This document shows positions 7,201 to 13,906 of a stretch of DNA of 16,203 nt, one piece after another. The stretch is taken from contig UQGM01000052.1 of assembly GCA_900540535.1 (NCBI GenBank), forward strand, positions 1 through 16,203, written 5' to 3'. The notes under the pieces were generated by a model, which did not search any database, had not been told where the DNA came from, and was given only the letters and a program-made list of their open reading frames with translations. The DNA comes from an uncultured Oscillospiraceae bacterium (GTDB taxonomy: Bacteria; Bacillota; Clostridia; Oscillospirales; Acutalibacteraceae). The number at the start of each line of letters is the position of its first letter. Position 1 is the first letter of the stretch. Position numbers and translations under genes: made by a program.

Positions 7201-9205
7201 CGCTGATGAGATAACTGCCATTACACTGAAGAGCTTTGAAATTATGGAACAGGTAGATTTTGAATATGAAAGCAGTTCCAAAAATATTTCAAGAGTAAAG
7301 CAGCTGATAGCTCTTATGGCAGAACTTGATTCCTCTGATGCAGAAACAATTGTTAATCATGCTGAACGTAATGGTTTGGTGCTTCCTGAGCCAAAGGATA
7401 TTGTTCAATTGGATGCAGTTGTACGATATTTGGAAAATGAAGCAAAAAAATATGGATATAATCGACCGGCTGCCATATGGCTGCCCATGTTGCCTGAACA
7501 ATTGTTATATGAAGAAATAACAGATCGAAATAAAAACACAGCAGAAATCTGTAATTGGCAAGACGTTGATAGCAGTGCATGGACTCTTTCAGTGCCTATC
7601 GGAAAATATGATGATCCAATGAATCAAAGCCAAGAGCCTGTATTGATAGATCTTGCATCAGATGGTCATTTTGTAGTTTGCGGAGGCATAAACAGTGGTA
7701 AAAGTACATGTCTGCAAACATATATTTGGGGACTTATAAATACATATTCACCCCAAATGGTTAATCTATATATTTTGGATTTCAGCAGCAATATTCTTCA
7801 AGCTTTCCAGCATGCGCCTCATGTAGGAGAAGTAATGTGCGAAAATGATGAAGATGTTATTTCAAAGTTTTTTTGCATGATAATGCAAATACTTAAACAG
7901 CGAAAAAGAGCATTCAGAGGCGGTAACTATGCCCAGTTTGTTAAGAGCAACGGTTACGAATATCCAAGTATAATTATCGTTATTGACAACTATGCAAATT
8001 TTTGCGAAAAAACCGATAATAAATATACTGATTTGATTTTAGAGCTTTCACGAGAAGGTATAAGTTGCGGAATATTTTTAGTGATTTCATGCGGAGGATT
8101 CGGTATATCTGAACTGCAAAATAAAATCGCTGATAATATGGGTAAAGTTGTTGCACTTAATATGGGAGAAAGGCAGAAATATCTTGATGTTTTCCGTATA
8201 AATCGAATAGAGGTAATTCCTGAAGAAGTGCAGGGAAGAGGTTTGGTTGAAGTAGACGGCAATATACTTGAATTTCAGACTGCCATTTGTCTTCCTTCAG
8301 AAGATGCCTATACGTTAGGTGAAAAAATATCAGGACACATTGAAAAAATATGCAGTTCGTATAATGGTAAATCGGCGAAAAAAGTACCGTGCATACCGGA
8401 TAAACCCATTTGGAAAGATGTTAAAAACCATGATGATTTCAAAGAGATTATTGCTGTTCCGTATCTTGTACCTTTTGCCTATAACAAAGTAGATGCATCT
8501 TTAAGCAGCATTGATCTTCGGGAAACATATTGTTATTTGATTGCAGGCAGAGCGAGAACCGGAAGAACCAATACACTGAAAGTACTTGCGCTTTCTTCCA
8601 AAGAAAAGAATGCCAAAATATGTATTGTTGACAGTTCTATGCAGCCGCTTAAAAAGTTCAGTGAAAAAATAGGTTCCGCTTATGTGTCAGAGAAGAAGGA
8701 ATTTTATAATTACCTTATGGAATTCAAGGACATAGTCAAGGAGAGAAGTGTAATTAAAAAAGCAATGGAAGAAGAAGGCGCAGAAGATGAGGAAATTTTT
8801 GAAGTGATGTCTCACAAACAGATGATTGCGTTTTTCATTTCTGATTTTTCCGAATTTGTGAAGATGGTTTACAGCACTTCTGCTGATGTAGGCAATATTT
8901 CTGCTTTTCTTGAGAATATTTTAGAAAAAGGCAGACTGCTCAACATATATTTCTTTTTCGACTTAAATTCAGAAGATATACCGCTTATTTCAAACAGAAG
9001 AATTTATACTATTGCTGCTTCATACAGACAAGGTATACACCTGGGCGGAAATATAGCTTCACAGAGGTTGTTTGATTTTTCATCACTTACACTTGGCTAT
9101 AGTGAGCAAAATAAAACTTATAAAGCTGGAATTGGTTTTATGACCGGCACAGAAGAATCGCCCAGCAAACAGGTGATAATACCGTTTGTCAAAGGGGAGA
9201 AATAA
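4217..9205 (+). CDS. essC: EssC-type T7SS ATPase (FHA, two TM segments, three FtsK/SpoIIIE-type modules)
   Basis: This is the motor and channel-organising subunit of type VII secretion in Firmicutes. Residues 1-85 form the EssC N-terminal domain. A second FHA domain follows (about 95-185) with IGT at 116-118, S133 and H136, and N154-G155; the pThr-contacting arginine is replaced by T118. Two membrane helices lie at about 265-286 and 295-315. ATPase module 1 is canonical: Walker A GTTGSGKS (718-725) and Walker B VIDE with D828-E829. Module 2 has Walker A GGINSGKS (1156-1163) but Walker B ends D1257-N1258. Module 3 has GRARTGRT (1444-1451), with arginine replacing the lysine, and D1543-F1544 in its Walker B position. 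At 1662 residues it is longer than the S. aureus protein (about 1480). The ATG follows GAGGAGG. In known EssC proteins the distal modules are also degenerate and bind substrate. Confidence 0.95.
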   Translation: MNIVLSIYNAAAYKEEFLPDINNADYNIVLSQSLFGTDEDIVLKFDVINGQWNVYPTNQYYLYVEKDQKNKIKLSEGMRFFVYLKNGTTISILVDETSSSFVKFKKYTLKKDLVTIGTVQENDIVNISSSLMSKKHMRLEKSSAGWVIKDLSRNGVYVNSKKVDYTQKLMFGDYICAFGLKMLFLGDVIAVNEDGKNIYTSPNSKSLSLIESDISSPTVSSDVIKSKRGGHYNRAPRVFEKIFSDKVSIEAPPTPRQASKKSFFSTIGPSFTMVIPMIMGCLLMMISNRGSGTGAFMYTGLVTAGSSALLGIFWGTMNFRNSKKQEKEEESARYEKYRDYLMEISENLKEQYKNNVNVLLDKYPSAEICAKYTDKTASLWSRNFNHDDCLFCRLGIGNMPFQVEIDVPKKQFFTEEDMLADTGKKIYEKYSILKGVPIGIDFGRDRLVGVVGGKNRIGAAEIMKIMAVQIAANNCYTDVKTAYIFSDKSETSGRLSFLKWLPHTWSVDGKTRFFASNKAEASDVCYELTKIFRMRDEAKSTFGDSKKNYVKPHYIIFVEDISMLEGEPILKYIFNSEKAFGVTAVLLSERYEELPNNCEKIIFNNGEYSGIYTPQTMSNLNNNIEFDNLLDSKAEIFARSIAGVEVSEITTEGEIPTSLTFLDMYNAESINDLGIIDRWRKNRTYETMKALVGKKSGGLDCYLDLHEKYHGPHGLVAGTTGSGKSEILQTYILSMAINFSPDDVAFLIIDFKGGGMANLFSRLPHLAGRVSNLSGNQVRRAMISIKSENIRRQKIFGEYGVNNINQYTRLLKNNDATILIPHLFIVIDEFAELKREQPEFLNELISIAQVGRSLGIHLILATQKPAGTVDDNIRSNSKFKLCLRVQDKQDSIDMINKPDAAFIYNAGRCYLQVGNDEVFELFQSGWSGAVYDADASHSHNAVSLLTPTGHVALVGKKSALKRREIQKKEWLSAIIECVNAAAENLQISLSHAFLTADEITAITLKSFEIMEQVDFEYESSSKNISRVKQLIALMAELDSSDAETIVNHAERNGLVLPEPKDIVQLDAVVRYLENEAKKYGYNRPAAIWLPMLPEQLLYEEITDRNKNTAEICNWQDVDSSAWTLSVPIGKYDDPMNQSQEPVLIDLASDGHFVVCGGINSGKSTCLQTYIWGLINTYSPQMVNLYILDFSSNILQAFQHAPHVGEVMCENDEDVISKFFCMIMQILKQRKRAFRGGNYAQFVKSNGYEYPSIIIVIDNYANFCEKTDNKYTDLILELSREGISCGIFLVISCGGFGISELQNKIADNMGKVVALNMGERQKYLDVFRINRIEVIPEEVQGRGLVEVDGNILEFQTAICLPSEDAYTLGEKISGHIEKICSSYNGKSAKKVPCIPDKPIWKDVKNHDDFKEIIAVPYLVPFAYNKVDASLSSIDLRETYCYLIAGRARTGRTNTLKVLALSSKEKNAKICIVDSSMQPLKKFSEKIGSAYVSEKKEFYNYLMEFKDIVKERSVIKKAMEEEGAEDEEIFEVMSHKQMIAFFISDFSEFVKMVYSTSADVGNISAFLENILEKGRLLNIYFFFDLNSEDIPLISNRRIYTIAASYRQGIHLGGNIASQRLFDFSSLTLGYSEQNKTYKAGIGFMTGTEESPSKQVIIPFVKGEK

Positions 9206-9210
9206 GAAAA

Positions 9211-9924
9211 ATGTATACGGCATACAATTTCAGTTCCTTAAAGAAAGAAACCGATATAATTCACGATGTGCTGTTAAATAGATTTCCGTATTATTCAGAG
9301 GAAGACTTGAAAATCCATTCTTTTAATAATGCAGAAGATTTTATCAACAATGTTTCAGAGCAGCTTAATATCAATATGTCATGCGTTGATGTATCCGAAA
9401 GTAAAGGTGTAAAAGCGGCGGAAACAGTAAGGAGAGAAAACGATCAGGCACAATTAATTGTTATCGCCGATACAGTTACATCTCCCGTCACATATTTGAA
9501 GCCGACAATTATGGCAAGTGCCTTAATTTTACGTCCCTTGAATGTTTCGGATGTAAAGCAGAGTATAGATGATCTGCTTAATGTTTATCAGCGCCGGATT
9601 CATAATGGTGACATAAAAAACACCTTTACAGTTAAATCGAGTGGCGAAAGTGAGTATATCGATTTTGATAAAATTCTTTACTTTGAGGCAAAAGATAAAA
9701 AAACATATGTTTATACCAAAAGAAAAGCAATAGGTTTTTATGATACTTTGGATAAACTTCAAGAGATATTGCCGGTAAACTTTAAGCGATGTCATCGTAG
9801 CTTTATAGTAAATTTAAATTATATAGAACGAATAGAATTTTCACGCAACTCTATTTTTTTGCAATGGGATATTTTTGTTCCTCTATCACGTAGTTATAAG
9901 GATGACTTTAAAAATATTAAGTGA
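9211..9924 (+). CDS. LytTR-family transcriptional regulator with degenerate receiver-like domain
   Basis: The C-terminal half (about residues 135-237) is a clear LytTR DNA-binding domain: the IDFDKILYFEAKDKKTYVYT strands, then FKRCHRSFIVNLNYIERIEF and a closing VPLSRSYKDDFK. The N-terminal half has receiver-like spacing but lacks the paired acidic residues near the start. It has a candidate acceptor D60 in CVDVS, and the conserved lysine is replaced in LILRPL by arginine. Phosphorylation by a histidine kinase is therefore doubtful, and no kinase gene of that type is nearby. It sits five bases after essC, inside the secretion operon, and is a natural candidate for autoregulation through the repeats at 3477-3514. 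Confidence 0.88.
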   Translation: MYTAYNFSSLKKETDIIHDVLLNRFPYYSEEDLKIHSFNNAEDFINNVSEQLNINMSCVDVSESKGVKAAETVRRENDQAQLIVIADTVTSPVTYLKPTIMASALILRPLNVSDVKQSIDDLLNVYQRRIHNGDIKNTFTVKSSGESEYIDFDKILYFEAKDKKTYVYTKRKAIGFYDTLDKLQEILPVNFKRCHRSFIVNLNYIERIEFSRNSIFLQWDIFVPLSRSYKDDFKNIK

Positions 9925-9935
9925 AAGGAAAAATC

Positions 9936-10616
9936 ATGGAAGAAAAAGGTCTGTTTTTAAGTTCGGAAGATCTGCTGATTCTTGTTTCATCACAGCAGAA
10001 AAATTCAATATTACTGCCTTTTTTTTCAAAAGCTACACTGATGGATGATAAAAAAATAATTTCTCAACTTCACAGACTTCTTTGTGACGGAGTGCTTTCA
10101 TATGGATGTGAGGAAGGACAATTCACAGTTGATGATGAATTTGGGATACTTATAAAAAGAATAAATGACTCATCTATGGTTGCGGAATTTCGATTTGGAA
10201 CATCAAGCACCGACTTCTTTTACTTATATATTACAGAAGATTTTTTATCAACATTAGTGATACCGGAAAAGAATCGGTCTAATACTCTACGTCTGATTTC
10301 TTCAGATGTGGATAATGTTATTGGGAGTCTTATTGATAAAAAGCTTTTGCCTACTGCTAATGTCGATGTAGAAAGCATCAAACAGGAGCAAAATGCTTTT
10401 GTAAAACTTTTAAATTCTGTAAAAGAAAAAGAGCAGCTCGATTGTATGACAGATGAAATTGAGCTTGAAATTAATCTGAACAAAGGAGAGAAAATTAAAA
10501 AAATCTTTTTGGTCAGACGCCATGAAAGTTATGCTGTTGCTTATACAAAAGGCGCTGAAATTTATGCGGTGCCCTATTCTCCTGAAGCAATAGTTGAAGA
10601 AATTAAAAATTGGTAG
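9936..10616 (+). CDS. Unrecognised T7SS-locus protein (226 aa)
   Basis: No family is recognised with certainty. The protein is soluble-looking, acidic, with no signal peptide or membrane segment. The N-terminus (MEEKGLFLSSEDLLILVSSQ) followed by helix-turn segments and the KIISQLHRLLCDGVLSY stretch looks like a winged-helix-type small domain. The middle is beta-rich (residues 65-105), and the C-terminal segment has repeated strands (IKKIFLVRRHESYAVAYTKG). General shape and position recall substrate chaperones of ESX systems such as EspG, but that is a weak analogy. Start ATG 9936 is preferred over GTG 9921 because AAGGA lies at the right distance before it. It sits between the LytTR regulator and the YukD gene, whose reading frame begins immediately after. 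Confidence 0.7.
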   Translation: MEEKGLFLSSEDLLILVSSQQKNSILLPFFSKATLMDDKKIISQLHRLLCDGVLSYGCEEGQFTVDDEFGILIKRINDSSMVAEFRFGTSSTDFFYLYITEDFLSTLVIPEKNRSNTLRLISSDVDNVIGSLIDKKLLPTANVDVESIKQEQNAFVKLLNSVKEKEQLDCMTDEIELEINLNKGEKIKKIFLVRRHESYAVAYTKGAEIYAVPYSPEAIVEEIKNW

Positions 10617-10627
10617 GTGTGCACTTT

Positions 10628-10876
10628 ATGATTTTGGTTGATGTTTATATTCCGATTATACAAAAGACTTATGATTTCATGTTGGAAGAAACAATTAATG
10701 TTCAAACAGCTATCGATGAGATTGTAGAAATGGTATGCCAAAAAGAAGGTTTTGCCAGTGTTAATAACACAAATGGGTTTAATCTGTTTTTGTGTTACTC
10801 TCAGCAACTACTTGTAAATAATAAAAGTTTATCTGAAAACGGCGTGGTAACAGGTGATCGACTTATTCTTGCATGA
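10628..10876 (+). CDS. esaB: YukD/EsaB-type ubiquitin-like T7SS protein
   Basis: The 82-residue product has the length and pattern of the YukD/EsaB family, small cytoplasmic ubiquitin-fold proteins found in T7SSb loci and required for secretion or its control. It shows the alternating beta-strand start MILVDVYIPIIQKTYDFML, a central amphipathic helix (TAIDEIVEMVCQKEG), a short strand FNLFLCYSQQLLV and the C-terminal GDRLILA ending that closes the fold. There is no terminal di-glycine, so it is not a conjugated ubiquitin. Start ATG 10628 follows GGTAGGTG; longer alternatives would overlap the upstream stop. A 97-base gap follows. Confidence 0.85.
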   Translation: MILVDVYIPIIQKTYDFMLEETINVQTAIDEIVEMVCQKEGFASVNNTNGFNLFLCYSQQLLVNNKSLSENGVVTGDRLILA

Positions 10877-10973
10877 ATAATTTGCACTTCATCCTTGTTA
10901 TCGTGCTGTTTGTCAGGAATAAAAGAAAATGTACATTTTGGGGTTATTATTGGGACTGTAAGGAGGACACAGC

Positions 10974-11363
10974 ATGGAAATTGATTTTCAGTCCTTTTGC
11001 GTTGTGAATGAGCAGTTCAAAAATATTGCTCGCCGGATTGATTCAAAAATAGAAGCACTGGATTTTGTTTTATCAAGGCTTAATTGGATACATGAATTAA
11101 ATGAAGAGAGAGCTACGGTTAAAAAAGCATTAGAAGAGCTAGTAAGTGAAAAGAGAAACTTGTTGATTCTCGCAGATGTAGTAGAGAAAGTTTCATACAG
11201 ATATATGCGATGTGAAAAGAAAATTTTAGCCAAGTCTGAAGAGTATCCGTTTAATCTGGATGTTTCCCTAGTGCGATATTCTGCTGATAATAATGTAAAT
11301 TTGTTTTTAAATCAAAATAAAATAAATATATCCGTCGATGATGATACCACAGGAAGTGTTTAA
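10974..11363 (+). CDS. Small helical T7SS-locus protein without WXG motif
   Basis: Not assignable to a named family. The 129-residue product is predicted to be a helical hairpin (about residues 10-45 and 50-88) with a heptad-like NEERATVKKALEELVSEKRN segment, followed by a less ordered acidic tail ending DDDTTGSV. The turn region reads LNWIHE, which has a tryptophan where WXG100 proteins have WxG, but no glycine follows. It could be a divergent WXG100/ESAT-6-fold member or a chaperone for the WXG100 proteins immediately downstream. AAGGAGG with good spacing precedes the ATG. Confidence 0.65.
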   Translation: MEIDFQSFCVVNEQFKNIARRIDSKIEALDFVLSRLNWIHELNEERATVKKALEELVSEKRNLLILADVVEKVSYRYMRCEKKILAKSEEYPFNLDVSLVRYSADNNVNLFLNQNKINISVDDDTTGSV

Positions 11364-11392
11364 AATAAAATCATTATAAGGGAGATATTAAA

Positions 11393-11698
11393 GTGGATTG
11401 TAAATATGTAAAAGTTAATACAGTAACCATGAAAAGCGAAGCAGCTCAACTGCGGGAAATCAAAAACGATTTAGCAGAAAGCTTTAAAAAGCTTTATACA
11501 GACCTTGATGCCATGGACTCTATGTGGGAAGGTCCCGCAAAAGACGCATTTACTGCAAGTGTGCAGGAAGACAAACTGATGTGTGATAAGTTTTATGCCG
11601 AAATAGAAGAATTTATTGTTCAAATGGAAGATGCTGCCGGAGCTTATGAAAAATGTGAAAATGAGGTTTATGACTTTTTGTCAAAAATCAATGTCTAA
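11393..11698 (+). CDS. WXG100 family protein, type A (GTG start)
   Basis: A 101-residue ESAT-6-like helical hairpin, normally secreted folded as a dimer by the T7SS. The turn carries MWEG with W45 and G47, and the C-terminal helix ends in the YxxxD/E export signal as YEKCE (Y85-E89). The start is GTG 11393, preceded by GGGAG eight bases away; using ATG M13 would lose the first helix and the ribosome site. It resembles the protein at 12439 most closely, sharing MWEG followed by A-x-DAF and a YxxxE segment after an AA pair. Three cysteines (C3, C64, C88) are unusual for this family. Confidence 0.92.
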   Translation: MDCKYVKVNTVTMKSEAAQLREIKNDLAESFKKLYTDLDAMDSMWEGPAKDAFTASVQEDKLMCDKFYAEIEEFIVQMEDAAGAYEKCENEVYDFLSKINV

Positions 11699-11710
11699 GG
11701 AGAGATAAAC

Positions 11711-12037
11711 ATGGCTGGATCAGTAAGCGGTATTAGTTTTAAAGTTAAACCTGAAATATTAGAAAAAAAATCACAGGAAATTATGGACTATTCGAAGATA
11801 GTCTCTAACAGATTTGATGATTTAATTCAAAAGACAAATGGAAGTGCTAGTTATTGGGAGGGAGCAGCTGCGGATGCTTTCAGAAATAAATGTATTGAAT
11901 ATCAGGATAATATGGAAAGGATTTTGAAGAGACTTTACGAACACGCTAAAGATTTACGGCAAATATCTTTGAATTATATGGGTCAGGAAGCGGCAATAAA
12001 TGAAACAGCAGCAGATTTGCCATCTGACATACTATAA
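11711..12037 (+). CDS. WXG100 family protein, type B
   Basis: A 108-residue helical hairpin with the WxG turn YWEG (W49-G51), then ADAF as in canonical WXG100 proteins, and a YxxxE tail signal YMGQE (Y89-E93). The C-terminus extends beyond the signal to LPSDIL, an ending shared in form with the protein at 12769 (DIDVIL), together with the YEH/NEH-x-KDL helix segment. This suggests the two are paralogues and may each pair with the type A protein encoded next to them. It starts 12 bases after the type A stop, with AAGGAGAG upstream. Confidence 0.92.
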   Translation: MAGSVSGISFKVKPEILEKKSQEIMDYSKIVSNRFDDLIQKTNGSASYWEGAAADAFRNKCIEYQDNMERILKRLYEHAKDLRQISLNYMGQEAAINETAADLPSDIL

Positions 12038-12051
12038 AGAGGTGAAATGAT

Positions 12052-12372
12052 ATGGAAGAATATAGATCAGATGCGGAAATACGCTATGATTATCAAAAAG
12101 CTAAAGAGTATGCCGACAAACTTTGTGAATTGGCAAACGAAATAAAACAGATAGCAAATGGTACATATGAAAATACATTGAATGAGATTTCAGCAAACTG
12201 GCAGGGTGACAGCTCAAATGTATTTAAAAATAAAGCAGGAAAGATTAAAAACGATATGCTAAAGACCGCAAATGATATTGATAGAGCTGCAGAAAAAATT
12301 TTAGCTACGGCGCTTTCGCTTTACAGAGCTGAAATGCAGGCTAAAGAAATAGCTGAAAAAAGAGGTTATTAA
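12052..12372 (+). CDS. WXG100 family protein, type C (atypical export tail)
   Basis: A 106-residue helical hairpin with NWQG (W50-G52) in the turn and an acidic, tyrosine-rich N-terminus (RYDYQ). Unlike its neighbours the second helix ends YRAEMQAKE, where the glutamate is three rather than four residues after the tyrosine, so the usual YxxxD/E signal is not strictly present. It lies between the two A/B pairs and has no clear partner of its own. It may be a homodimer-forming substrate or a structural helper. AAGAGGTG precedes the ATG, 14 bases after the previous gene. Confidence 0.88.
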   Translation: MEEYRSDAEIRYDYQKAKEYADKLCELANEIKQIANGTYENTLNEISANWQGDSSNVFKNKAGKIKNDMLKTANDIDRAAEKILATALSLYRAEMQAKEIAEKRGY

Positions 12373-12383
12373 ATCACAGGCAA

Positions 12384-12405
12384 ATAAAAGCACAAATGCT
12401 TTTAT
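12384..12405 (+). other. Intercistronic hairpin between WXG100 genes
   Basis: A perfect 9-bp stem (12384-12392 with 12397-12405) and a four-base loop lie in the 66-base gap after the third WXG100 gene. No T-tract follows directly; the next bases are ACATAATAAAAA. It is more likely a stability or processing element or a weak attenuator than a terminator. The next gene has its own AGGAGG at about 12425. Confidence 0.5.
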
Positions 12406-12438
12406 ACATAATAAAAATATTTTTAGGAGGAACAAAAT

Positions 12439-12741
12439 ATGGCAGGAGAAATTGTTGTATCAGCTGCTCAGTTAAAAAGTCAGGCTGAAGCACTGGAAGA
12501 GCTTAATGAACGTTTTCAGAGTATGGTATCCGACCTTCAGGCTGAGGAAGTGGAACTTTCCGGTATGTGGGAAGGTGAAGCAAGGGATGCTTTCCGTACA
12601 TCATTTTCAAGAGATAAGGACAATATGTATCGCTTCTACAATGCGGTAAAAAAGTACATACAGGTTCTTAGAGATGCTGCGGTTAAATATGAGAATACCG
12701 AATCAAGCAATACCGATATTGCAAATAAGAGATCATATTAA
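12439..12741 (+). CDS. WXG100 family protein, second type A copy (A')
   Basis: A 100-residue helical hairpin, the most canonical of the set: MWEG with W44 and G46, then ARDAF, and YENTE (Y84-E88) as the export signal. It lacks cysteines, unlike its paralogue at 11393, which it otherwise resembles across both helices. A strong TAGGAGG site with its own leader suggests high expression. Together with the following gene it repeats the A-B order of the first pair. Confidence 0.95.
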   Translation: MAGEIVVSAAQLKSQAEALEELNERFQSMVSDLQAEEVELSGMWEGEARDAFRTSFSRDKDNMYRFYNAVKKYIQVLRDAAVKYENTESSNTDIANKRSY

Positions 12742-12768
12742 TTTCAATAGTAGAAGGAGAAAATAATA

Positions 12769-13086
12769 ATGGATGGTAAATTGAGAGTAACGCCTGAGCG
12801 TCTTATTCAAAGTGCAGAAGTTTTCAGTAATAAAGCGACAAACATTGCTTCCATAACAACTGAAATGACAAATTTGGTAACGGGTCTTTCTGCTAATATA
12901 TGGCAGGGTGAAGCTTCAGCTGCATTTATAGGAAAATTTAAACAGCTTGACGATGATATCCAAAAGCTTATCGGAATGGTAAATGAACATTCTAAAGATC
13001 TGACCGAAATGGCTAATCGTTACAAGGCAACTGAGAATGTTAATGAAGATATAGCCAGTTCGCTTGATATTGATGTGATTTTATAA
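12769..13086 (+). CDS. WXG100 family protein, second type B copy (B')
   Basis: A 105-residue helical hairpin with IWQG (W45-G47), then EASAAF, and YKATE (Y85-E89). The C-terminal extension after the signal (NVNEDIASSLDIDVIL) parallels the INETAADLPSDIL ending of the type B protein at 11711. This shared ending, with the HSKDL/HAKDL segment, supports duplication of an A-B gene pair. AAGGAG precedes the ATG. Confidence 0.93.
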   Translation: MDGKLRVTPERLIQSAEVFSNKATNIASITTEMTNLVTGLSANIWQGEASAAFIGKFKQLDDDIQKLIGMVNEHSKDLTEMANRYKATENVNEDIASSLDIDVIL

Positions 13087-13107
13087 AAACTAATATTTTT
13101 TGAAATT

Positions 13108-13137
13108 ACCCAAAGCCCTATAAAATGGGCTTTGGGT
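13108..13137 (+). other. Strong hairpin after the last WXG100 gene
   Basis: An 11-bp perfect, GC-richer stem pairs 13108-13118 (ACCCAAAGCCC) with 13127-13137 (GGGCTTTGGGT) around an eight-base loop. The following bases (TATACACGTG) are not T-rich, so it is not a standard intrinsic terminator. It may partially terminate, or protect the WXG100 messages from 3' decay, lowering expression of the phosphatase genes downstream. Confidence 0.6.
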
Positions 13138-13161
13138 TATACACGTGTTTTGGAGGTTTTT

Positions 13162-13890
13162 ATGTTAACTTATAAAACCATTACAGATAAGGGAACCCGC
13201 GAAATAAATGAGGATAGCATAAGGTATGCTGAACATGACGGAACACATTGTTTTATTGTTGCAGACGGATTAGGCGGACATGGAAAAGGCGATGAAGCTT
13301 CTTCGGTTGTGTGCGATAAAATTATTGAATGCTTTAAGAGCTATAGTGGAAATGCAAAAGATTTTATAGGTGAAGCTATTGAAAAAGCACAATCTGTTCT
13401 TTTAGAAGAGCAGGAAAAAAGAGCAGCTAAATATCAGATGAAAACCACTCTTGTCATATTGGTTATTGATGGAAAAACTGCTTATTGGGGTCATGTAGGA
13501 GACTCACGTCTTTATTATTTTAGTAAAGGTCGTTTTAAACTCAGAACCATTGACCACAGTGTGCCTCAGATGTTGGTGTTAGCAAAGAGCATTAAAGAAA
13601 AAGAAATAAGGCACCATCCCGATAGGAATAAATTGCTTAGAGTTTTGGGAATTACATGGGAGCGTCCTATGTATGAATTGAACAGTACAGCGCTGAAGTT
13701 AAACGGTAAACAGGCATTTCTTTTATGTACAGATGGATTTTGGGAATTAGTGGAAGACAAAGAAATGCAGAGCTTCTTAAGAAAAAGCAAAACTGTAACT
13801 GAATGGCTTGATGCAATGACGGAAAAAGTTATTGAAAACGGGAAAGACGAAAATATGGATAACTATTCTGCAATAGCGATAATAGTGTAA
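13162..13890 (+). CDS. PP2C-family serine/threonine phosphatase 1
   Basis: A 242-residue metal-dependent protein phosphatase, the length of a bare PP2C/PrpC catalytic domain with no membrane segment. Metal-binding motifs are intact: NED with D18, VADGLGG with D35-G36, HVGDSRLYY, CTDGFWE with D191 and the closing DNYS with D233. It should remove phosphate from Ser/Thr on cytoplasmic proteins. The start is ATG 13162, with GGAGG five bases upstream; the TTG at 13132 would place the start inside the hairpin. It is followed 16 bases later by a second phosphatase. Confidence 0.93.
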   Translation: MLTYKTITDKGTREINEDSIRYAEHDGTHCFIVADGLGGHGKGDEASSVVCDKIIECFKSYSGNAKDFIGEAIEKAQSVLLEEQEKRAAKYQMKTTLVILVIDGKTAYWGHVGDSRLYYFSKGRFKLRTIDHSVPQMLVLAKSIKEKEIRHHPDRNKLLRVLGITWERPMYELNSTALKLNGKQAFLLCTDGFWELVEDKEMQSFLRKSKTVTEWLDAMTEKVIENGKDENMDNYSAIAIIV

Positions 13891-13906
13891 AGTAAGGAGA
13901 AATAAA

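Noticed and set aside
10877..10973. Internal promoter in the gap before the helical-hairpin gene (TTGTTA at 10895)
   Set aside because: No acceptable -10 at 16-18 bases; the candidate AATAAA is too weak to call.
10974..13086. LXG or other polymorphic toxin genes among the small proteins
   Set aside because: All are 100-130 residues without a C-terminal toxin domain, and no immunity-type gene follows.
13108..13137. Intrinsic terminator ending the T7SS operon
   Set aside because: The stem is good but no T-tract follows, and the phosphatase gene starts 24 bases later; kept as a hairpin only.
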